Of a stretch of 13,987 bases of DNA, positions 1 to 8,900 are shown piece after piece. Source of the DNA: Thermoflexales bacterium (GTDB lineage: Bacteria > Chloroflexota > Anaerolineae > Fen-1058); NCBI GenBank assembly GCA_016931085.1, contig JAFGFO010000120.1, positions 1 to 13,987 on the forward strand, written 5' to 3'. Every line of letters starts with the position of its first letter. Position 1 is the first letter of the stretch. The translations under genes were made by a program, and so were the position numbers. Under the pieces are notes generated by a model that had not been told where the DNA came from, did not search any database, and saw only the letters and a program-made list of their open reading frames with translations.

Positions 1-227
1 CGCCGGCAGTCGCGCCCGGCGCGGCAGGCGCAGTAATAACAATCCCGCTCACAAGCGCTGGACAGCAAAGTCTTGAGCAGGGTGATGTGCTTGCCGCCGG
101 GCAGAGCCGCGTGGGTGATGTAAGGCTCCACGTCACGCGGGGTAGGCTTGCCGCCTGCTCCCACTTCCTCGGCCGGCTCGACACCGATCAGTTGCCCGGC
201 CAATGCCAGTTTGTGCTCAATGTCCAT
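1..227 (-). CDS. Radical SAM protein, HhH/COG4277-like (N-terminal 75 residues, truncated by window edge)
   Basis: Only the start of the gene is present; it runs leftwards off the window. The peptide begins MDIEHKLALAGQLIG and reaches a cysteine cluster ACERDCYYCACRAGRDCR near residues 57-74. That cluster is a C-x3-C-x2-C motif, which in radical SAM enzymes binds the [4Fe-4S] cluster that cleaves S-adenosylmethionine. The preceding stretch ALPGGKHITLLKTLLSSACER resembles, from memory, the family of radical SAM proteins with a C-terminal helix-hairpin-helix DNA-binding region (COG4277), often annotated as putative DNA modification or repair proteins. The C-terminal part that would confirm this is outside the window. 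The ATG at 225-227 is the only conventional start after an in-frame stop about 60 nt upstream, but no good Shine-Dalgarno sequence precedes it. It lies 57 nt downstream of the membrane-protein gene on the same strand, so co-transcription is plausible. Confidence 0.72.
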   Translation of the reverse strand, partial: MDIEHKLALAGQLIGVEPAEEVGAGGKPTPRDVEPYITHAALPGGKHITLLKTLLSSACERDCYYCACRAGRDCR

Positions 228-284
228 AGTTAGTGTCGGCGGGTTTAGCGTTTTCAGGATGTCAGGTCTTGAAACCTGGCTTGA

Positions 285-1004
285 CTACCCGTCTTGCTTT
301 CCATCTTCTTTGTCTACGATGACCATGTGTTTGCTCATTCTCCACGTCGCGTTCATCACAATCACACACCACAACCCAGGCACGAATAACCAGACCAAGG
401 GATGGAGCGTGGTGAGCGCCAGCAGCACAATGCCTGCTGCTGCCAGGCCCATTGTCTGCCAGATAAACGTGACGATTAACGCGGCCGCCAGGCGCAGGGT
501 CTCGATAAGGGACGTATCGCGCAGGGCCAACACCGGCAGTAGGTAGATGTGAAAGGCTGCCATGGTTATCCCCAAGCCCACTTGTGTCCCCCACGAGATA
601 GACACTATCAGATCATCTGGATGCAGCCCCATCATGCTCGACGTGATCAGGAACGCCACCAGCCATATGGCCAAAGGCGCCGCTAACGCCACGCTGCGCC
701 AGTACAAATGCAGCACGCCCTGGGCGGCATAGCTCAGGCGCAGAAAGCCGCCTTTGGCCGCTTTGCCGGTCGTGACCATCAGCCCGGCCAAAGCCGGCGC
801 CAGGCTCAATGTTGCCAGGGCGATGCCCAACGGTGTAAACAGGGCCATCACATACAAGAGTGTCAAGCCCAAGATCCACAAGCCCACGCCCCACAAGATG
901 AGGGTCAGCGAGCCTTCCCACAAGTCTTCGGCAACTTTGCGAATAAACGGCTGATCGGGCAGCAGATCATCATCCTCTGCCTGCCACTTGGATTGTCCAC
1001 TCAT
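285..1004 (-). CDS. DUF624/YesL-like integral membrane protein
   Basis: A 239-residue protein with an acidic cytoplasmic-looking N-terminus (residues 1-30) and about six hydrophobic segments, roughly at 33-55, 57-79, 103-123, 139-160, 172-198 and 200-218. The tail is short and charged (KEDGKQDG). Length, helix number and general pattern resemble the DUF624 (YesL) family, whose role is not well defined; some Gram-positive members sit beside carbohydrate ABC transporters. That assignment comes from overall appearance and not from a diagnostic motif, so 'membrane protein of unknown function' is the safe reading. The ATG at 1002-1004 is preceded by a GGAGAG ribosome binding site and by a strong promoter at 1025-1052. 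The radical SAM gene follows on the same strand. Confidence 0.75.
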   Translation of the reverse strand: MSGQSKWQAEDDDLLPDQPFIRKVAEDLWEGSLTLILWGVGLWILGLTLLYVMALFTPLGIALATLSLAPALAGLMVTTGKAAKGGFLRLSYAAQGVLHLYWRSVALAAPLAIWLVAFLITSSMMGLHPDDLIVSISWGTQVGLGITMAAFHIYLLPVLALRDTSLIETLRLAAALIVTFIWQTMGLAAAGIVLLALTTLHPLVWLFVPGLWCVIVMNATWRMSKHMVIVDKEDGKQDG

Positions 1005-1024
1005 CGGTGCTCTCCTATACCTTC

Positions 1025-1052
1025 ATTATAGCCCAGCTTGCCTGTAAGTCAA
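1025..1052 (-). promoter_or_regulatory. Sigma70-type promoter of the membrane-protein gene
   Basis: Read on the minus strand there is a -35 box TTGACT (1047-1052), a 16-nt spacer and a perfect -10 box TATAAT (1025-1030), followed by the GGAGAG ribosome binding site and the ATG at 1004. It is divergent from the uvrA promoter about 25 nt away. Confidence 0.75.
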
Positions 1053-1073
1053 CCGCAGACCTAGATCACAATG

Positions 1074-1082
1074 TGGTATAAT
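1074..1082 (+). promoter_or_regulatory. Extended -10 promoter of uvrA
   Basis: TGG followed by TATAAT (1077-1082) is an extended -10 element. No convincing -35 box lies 16-18 nt upstream, which fits an extended -10 promoter. A small palindrome CACA-A-TGTG (1067-1075) overlaps its upstream edge and could be an operator, but it is too short to assign. No E. coli-type or Bacillus-type LexA box was found in 1005-1128, so SOS control of uvrA is not visible here. Confidence 0.6.
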
Positions 1083-1128
1083 AGACGATTGCACAATGCA
1101 TCAGGATATTTGATATTTGAAAAATCCC

Positions 1129-4134
<3,006 letters not shown>

Positions 4135-4170
4135 CGGCGAACGTAAAACGCAAGGCGTATACAGAGGTCC

Positions 4171-5169
4171 ATGAACGAGTTTGCCAAACACATCAAGCAG
4201 CATGCCCACAGCCTTGGCTTTGAGTTGTGTGGGATCGCCGTGGCGGGGGAGGCCGAAACGCACCCCCGCTACGTCGAGTGGCTGGCAAGTGGCTATCACG
4301 CCCAGATGGATTACCTGGCTCGGTCCGATGCTGTGGCGCGCCGCGCCGACTTGCGCACGCTCTGGCCGCCGGCCCGCTCGATCGTCGTGGTGGGGACGAA
4401 CTATTACACGAGCTCCCAGAAAGCGGCGGCCTTCGGTCGCTCGAGCTTTCGAGGAGCTGCGGTGGCCCGCTACGCCTGGGGGCCAGACTATCACCGCGTG
4501 ATGGCCTCCCGCCTGAAAAAGCTGGCGGCATGGATTGAAGCCGCAACGGCCAGAAACTCGGTTTCTTTAAGGAACCGAGCTTCTCGGAAGCCGCTTCATT
4601 CCAAGATCTGCGTCGACACCAGCCCCGTGCTCGAGCGCGAATGGGCCGTCCGTGCCGGCCTGGGCTGGATTGGCAAAAACACCATGCTGATCCATCCTCG
4701 TCTCGGCTCGTGGCTGCTGTTGGGTGAATTGCTGCTCGACATCGAGCTGCCGCCCGATCCACCGTTCGCCGCCAGCCACTGCGGCACATGTACGCGCTGT
4801 ATTGACGCTTGCCCTACCGGCTGCATCTTGCCAGAGCGCGTGCTGGCTGCCAATCGCTGCCTGGCGTATCTCACCATCGAGTCGCGGGCCGAGATCCCGG
4901 CCGAGTTAGCCGCCGCCGTGGGGAAGCGGATATTTGGCTGCGACGTGTGCCAGGAAGTGTGCCCCTGGAACCGCTTTGCGCGGCACTCGACTGGCGTTGA
5001 TCCCAATCCGGCCTGGGTCGCGCTCGACCCGGCCGAAATCGCGGCGATGAGTGAGGAGGCCTTCCAGGCCCAGTTTGCGGGCAGCGCCATCAGGCGCGCC
5101 GGACGTTTGGGCCTGGCGCGCAACGCAGCCGTGGTGATAAAAAACGAGTGTATGCCGCCTTTGGAGTGA
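4171..5169 (+). CDS. queG: Epoxyqueuosine reductase QueG
   Basis: QueG performs the last step of queuosine synthesis, reducing epoxyqueuosine to queuosine in tRNA with a cobalamin cofactor and two [4Fe-4S] clusters. The 332-residue protein shows RYAWGPDYH (100-108), the motif VDTSPVLER (148-156) with Asp149 at the position of the conserved catalytic aspartate, and GLGWIGKN (163-170). The ferredoxin-like part has C204, C207, C210 and C214 (CGTCTRCIDACP), C230 (NRCLAYLTIE), and C257, C260 and C264 (CDVCQEVCPWN). Two things are odd. An extra segment at about residues 126-144 is made by a palindromic repeat. The protein also stops just after GLARNAAVVIKNE, so the C-terminal HEAT-like region of E. 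coli and Bacillus QueG (about 380 residues) is absent. It starts 36 nt after uvrA with an AGAGG ribosome binding site, so the two are probably co-transcribed. The fold and active site look intact. Confidence 0.93.
   Translation: MNEFAKHIKQHAHSLGFELCGIAVAGEAETHPRYVEWLASGYHAQMDYLARSDAVARRADLRTLWPPARSIVVVGTNYYTSSQKAAAFGRSSFRGAAVARYAWGPDYHRVMASRLKKLAAWIEAATARNSVSLRNRASRKPLHSKICVDTSPVLEREWAVRAGLGWIGKNTMLIHPRLGSWLLLGELLLDIELPPDPPFAASHCGTCTRCIDACPTGCILPERVLAANRCLAYLTIESRAEIPAELAAAVGKRIFGCDVCQEVCPWNRFARHSTGVDPNPAWVALDPAEIAAMSEEAFQAQFAGSAIRRAGRLGLARNAAVVIKNECMPPLE
4552..4584 (+). repeat. 33-nt near-perfect palindrome inserted in queG
   Basis: Arm 1 is AGAAACTCGGTTTCTT (4552-4567), the centre is T4568, and arm 2 is AAGGAACCGAGCTTCT (4569-4584). 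Arm 2 pairs with arm 1 at 14 of 16 positions. It is translated in frame as RNSVSLRNRAS within a stretch absent from typical QueG proteins, between the helix ending AAWIEAAT and the conserved motif VDTSPVLER. It looks like a small mobile palindrome (REP-like) tolerated in frame. Confidence 0.8.
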
Positions 5170-5173
5170 CATC

Positions 5174-5186
5174 GCTTCGGCGAAGC
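5174..5186 (+). repeat. Short hairpin after queG
   Basis: GCTTCG (5174-5179) and CGAAGC (5181-5186) form a perfect 6-bp stem around G5180, four nt after the queG stop codon. There is no following T-run, so it is not a classical terminator. It may be part of a repeat covering the queG 3' end (about 5150-5205). Confidence 0.5.
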
Positions 5187-5200
5187 CGAACTGCGGCGTC

Positions 5201-5229
5201 TTTACATTTTGCGGACTTGTCGGTATAAT
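5201..5229 (+). promoter_or_regulatory. Sigma70-type promoter of the tatA gene
   Basis: -35 TTTACA (5201-5206), exactly 17 nt of spacer, and a perfect -10 TATAAT (5224-5229). It lies 46 nt before the ATG and implies a leader of about 40 nt that holds the palindrome ACCTG-A-CAGGT (5246-5256) and the AGGAGG ribosome binding site. Confidence 0.8.
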
Positions 5230-5245
5230 GAACGATAGGATTCTG

Positions 5246-5261
5246 ACCTGACAGGTCTTGA
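5246..5261 (+). repeat. Palindrome ACCTGACAGGT in the tatA leader
   Basis: ACCTG-A-CAGGT (5246-5256) is followed by CTTGA and then AGGAGG. The decamer CAGGTCTTGA (5252-5261) also occurs at 263-272, between the membrane-protein and radical SAM genes, again beside imperfect dyad symmetry. This suggests a small dispersed repeat. Being in the leader just before the ribosome binding site, it could also affect translation. Confidence 0.5.
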
Positions 5262-5275
5262 GGAGGAAAAGAGAT

Positions 5276-5452
5276 ATGCCGTTTCGATTAGGACCCCTGG
5301 AGCTAGGTATCATTCTGGCCATCGTCTTGCTGCTGTTTGGTCCGGGCCGCTTGGGCAACCTGGGCAAGGACCTGGGCAAGAGCATCCGCGAGTTTCGTGA
5401 GGGACTCAAGGGCGAGGACAAAGAGCCGGCCGACCAAGATGAAAACAAGTAG
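5276..5452 (+). CDS. tatA: Twin-arginine translocase subunit TatA/TatE family
   Basis: A 58-residue protein with classic TatA/E layout: a short N-terminal transmembrane helix (about residues 5-21, LGPLELGIILAIVLLLFG), a hinge FGPGRLGNLGK, an amphipathic helix (about 26-45, KDLGKSIREFREGLKG) and a charged acidic tail. TatA proteins oligomerise in the membrane and form the passage for folded proteins exported by the Tat system. No tatC is in the window, so this is an isolated subunit gene, which is common. The ATG at 5276-5278 follows AGGAGG (5260-5265) with ten nt between. An in-frame TTG at 5258 overlaps the ribosome binding site and is rejected as the start. It has its own near-consensus promoter. 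Confidence 0.92.
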   Translation: MPFRLGPLELGIILAIVLLLFGPGRLGNLGKDLGKSIREFREGLKGEDKEPADQDENK

Positions 5453-5498
5453 CTGATCTGAAAGCCTGAAACCTTAAACCATTCAAACCATCTTCGCC

Positions 5499-5527
5499 TT
5501 GCCATGGCGGGTGTTTTGCGGTAAAAT
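5499..5527 (+). promoter_or_regulatory. Sigma70-type promoter of the fmdB-like gene
   Basis: -35 TTGCCA (5499-5504), 17-nt spacer, -10 TAAAAT (5522-5527). The FmdB-like ATG is 38 nt further on, after GGAGGTG (5551-5557). The motif TTTTGCGG occurs within this promoter spacer and also inside the tatA promoter (from about 5207), so the two promoters are similar. Confidence 0.68.
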
Positions 5528-5564
5528 TTAGATTCAGTGCGAAATCAGACGGAGGTGGTGATAT

Positions 5565-5849
5565 ATGCCCATTTACACGTATCGTTGCGACACGTGTGGC
5601 GTGCAATTTGACAAACGGCAATCCTTTTCGGACAAGCCGCTCACGCGCTGCCCAGAATGCAATGGCAGCGTGCGGCGCTTGCTCCAAACGCCCGGCATCG
5701 TGTTCAAGGGCAGCGGTTGGTACATTACCGACAGCCGGCGCTCGTCGTCGGCGAGCGTGCCGGCCAAGAGCAAAGATAGCACCTCCAGCGACACCTCAAG
5801 CAGCACCTCGAGTAGTGAGAGCCGCAGCCCATCGCCCAAAGAGGAATGA
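5565..5849 (+). CDS. FmdB family zinc-ribbon protein
   Basis: A 94-residue protein. The first 60 residues are a compact zinc ribbon beginning MPIYTYRCDTCG, with Cys8-x2-Cys11 and Cys29-x2-Cys32 (CPEC), then VRRLLQTPGIVFKGSGWYITD, which is the FmdB/CxxC signature pattern. FmdB was named as a proposed regulator of formamidase genes in methylotrophs, but most members are uncharacterised small zinc-binding proteins. The rest (about 60-94) is a low-complexity Ser/Thr-rich acidic tail ending SPKEE, typical of the family and probably disordered. The start is secure: GGAGGTG lies 7 nt before the ATG. The large surface-protein gene follows after 65 nt with no clear promoter of its own, so read-through from this gene is possible. 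Confidence 0.9.
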   Translation: MPIYTYRCDTCGVQFDKRQSFSDKPLTRCPECNGSVRRLLQTPGIVFKGSGWYITDSRRSSSASVPAKSKDSTSSDTSSSTSSSESRSPSPKEE

Positions 5850-5914
5850 TGGCTGCCAAAGCGTCGTTTCGATAGGCTACTTATAGCCCTTGTTCATTCA
5901 ATGAGGAGGATGTG

Positions 5915-8900
5915 ATGAAGACTCTATCGACGAATCAGTTAGCCACCGCCGGCCAGCCATACACACTGATTGCCACCGCTTGGGCCCGCTTGGGAATGGC
6001 CATGCTGGCCGCCGGGCTTTTGGTGGGGCTATTGGTAGGGATGGTCTCACTCAGCCAGGCCGCGCCTTTGGCGCCCAACCCGGATCTGACCATGACCAGC
6101 AGCCCGGCCGGCACGACCCAACCGGCCCTGAACCCACCGTCGTCGGCGTTTCTTTTGCCCGGCGATCAGGTGGTGTACACCATCACGTTGAGGAATAACG
6201 GCTCGGCCGCAGACCGGCAGCCCAATTTTATTCGCGATCGCCTGCCGCCAGGTATGGAAATCGTATCCGTGAATCCTGCCACTTCCGCCCAAAGCGGCGA
6301 TGTGCAGAACGGCTACGTGTTAACCTGGACTCTGCCCAACGATGTGCCTGGTGGCAGCTTGACGCCGGTGGTTGTCACCGCTCGCCTGGCGACGAGCGGC
6401 AACGTGCTCAAGAGATTGCTTGAAAACAAGGCCGAAGGCACACTGTCGGATATCTCGGGCAGCTTGAATGACACGACGCCGCCTTATCTTTACCACTATC
6501 TCAACGTCACGCCCGGGGTTGGCAAGTCGCACACCACCAGCGTCATCGCCGCCGGCAATAGCAGCCAGCAAGCCGTGGCCGGCGAGGCGGTCACCATGAC
6601 GGTCTTTTTCACCATCCCGCGCGGCACGCTCGCCTACAACGCGGTGCCCCGCGTGCTGGTGCAAGATGGCCTGTGGGTGACCGGCGCCAGTGAGACCCAC
6701 ACCTTGACCACCACGCAAGCGGCTGTCGACGTTCAAAAGGCAACCGGCAATTTCACCCAGCTCGAGTTCGAGCCGCGCACCATCACCGATACCGACAGCA
6801 TCACCCGCTCCATGGTTTTCACCGTTTACGCCGTGGCGCGCCAGGCCTATTTCTTGGGTACCTCGGGCGACCCTACGTCTTTGTCGAATGGCTTGCTCGT
6901 CCAGCCCATCCTGCGCTGGTGCGAGACTCCCGGCTGCACGGTGAATTTCGCCGACACGCGCTACTATGCGGAAAACGAGACGCTGCCTGGCGTCGTCGTC
7001 CGGCGGCCCTTGCTGACTAATCCGACTATCGGTTACTCGCCAGGCTATCCCAATGCCACACCTCCCAATGGGGGTGATCCAGTCAGGTTCACGCTCAATG
7101 CTGCCTCAAACGGGGGGACCAATCCTCCCGCAGCCTACGACCTGGTGTTGAACGTCGTGCTGGGCCCGGGGCTGAGCCTTGTGACGGCCACCAATCCTGT
7201 AACCTTCACTTGGTCGAAGGTGGGCGATGTCACAATTATCACATGGACTGCTCCTAGCCTGGCCGGCGGAACTGCCTGGAACGTTGCTCCTCGAATTGAC
7301 GTGACGCTGCCCCAGACCTTTGTGATCGGCAGCCGTTACACGTGCACGGCGCAAATTCGCTACAGTACGCTGCCCGGCGACGTGCCTGATGAAGGCATTC
7401 AGTATGCCAACTACACTAGCCCTGGCGTTGGAGGCTTTATCATGCCCGTTGGGACTCCAGACAAGCGCGCCTTTCCGGCGAATGTGACCATCGGCGACCA
7501 GGTGACCTATACCCTGATCACCCGCTTGGGCGCCGGCACCGTTCTCTACAGCCCCAGCTATACCGACGCGCTGCGGCGCGGCTTTCATTACATCAGCGGC
7601 ACGCTGCGCGTGCAGGGCGCGCTGACCACCGGCCTCCCCATCACAGCGCCGGGGGCGCTCGACCAGGGCCTGGTGAGGGAGGAGCTGGGCTGGCGCATGG
7701 ACACGGTGGACAACACCGATTCGGCCTCTACGTATGTCTTTACAGCGACTTACCAGACCCTGTTGACGGGCTTGGATGTCAACGGCGAGCCGACTTTTGC
7801 CGGCGAGACGCAAACCCTGGCCAATGCGGCGAACAAGTACCAGGATTTTCGTAATCTGCAATCGGCCGGGACCAACGCCATTCTGTATTGGCTCGCCAGC
7901 CCGGGCGATGCCAGCAGCCGAACCTCTACCAATACGAGCGTGCCTGGCCCCCACAATGTGGCTCAGCCCTTTTTGAGCACGGGCGGCGGCGGTGTGTTCA
8001 CAACCCAACGCCGAGGTGTAAGCGACTACGGGGTCGGTGACACTTTGTCGTTCAGGACGACTGTCAGGAACAGCACCCAGGGTGGTGTCAACGCCTACGA
8101 GGTACAAGTATGCGATCAATTGCCGCCCGAGGTGGAGATTGCCGATGCATTGGCGCTTGCCCCTCCGCTCACCTGCCCCGGCGCGAAATTCTTGGACAAG
8201 CCCCAAGCGCAGGCTCAAGGCACTGTGTGCTGGACGATTGACAAGGTCTGCCCGGCGGGCGATTTCGAGATAGACTATACGCTCAGGGTGTTACCTGCGG
8301 CTATCCCGGGCGTCTGGTACAAGAACCAGGCTTACATCACCGACTATAGCAGCCAGGTGGGCGACACGAAGCCCTTCGACCGCCACTACCGGGATTTCGC
8401 CTCCGTCACGGGCACCACTGGGGTGGTGTATCCCCTGGCCCTGCCTTTCAGCGTGAGCGATGTGTTCAAGGTGATTGGGCTGGAAGCCAGCAAATCGACG
8501 GCGGCGAGCGCCGTGGGCGCCGGTGAGCGGATCACCTACAGCCTGGCCTATACCGACACCAGCCCCGACTCGAATTACACCAACCTGGTCATCACCGACA
8601 GCTACGATGCGTACCTGGAGTACGTCAGCGCCAACCCGGCCCCAGTTGTTACAGACACGGCTGGCCGGCGGCTGGTGTGGAACGTGGCCAGCGTGCCGGC
8701 GTCTGGCCGGCAGGAGATCGAGCTCGTTCTGCGCACCTTGACGGTCCTGCCGGGCACGCTGACGGCCGTTACCAATACTCTCGCCTGGGATGCCCAGGCC
8801 AGCAACCCGGCGCGGGAGCAGCCGCCGCTGACGTGGTCGGTCACCACGCCGATCGAGGCCCCTAACCCGCACGTGCAACTAAGCGGCCCGGAGACGAGTT

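Noticed and set aside
148..546. Plus-strand open frame of 132 codons
   Set aside because: It overlaps the radical SAM and membrane-protein genes on the other strand, and the product has no domain-like pattern.
1005..1128. LexA/SOS box upstream of uvrA
   Set aside because: Neither CTGT-N8-ACAG nor GAAC-N4-GTTC is present. A weak partial match around 1042-1058 does not fit the spacing.
5455..5490. Loose repetition of AAACC units after tatA
   Set aside because: Spacing and sequence are too degenerate to call a tandem repeat.
5875..5888. Small hairpin GGCTA-CTTA-TAGCC between the fmdB-like gene and the surface-protein gene
   Set aside because: Only a 5-bp stem without a T-run; too weak to call a terminator or operator.
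7106..8218. Minus-strand open frame of 370 codons
   Set aside because: Antisense shadow of the surface-protein gene; the product is Arg/Gly/His-rich with no recognisable motifs.
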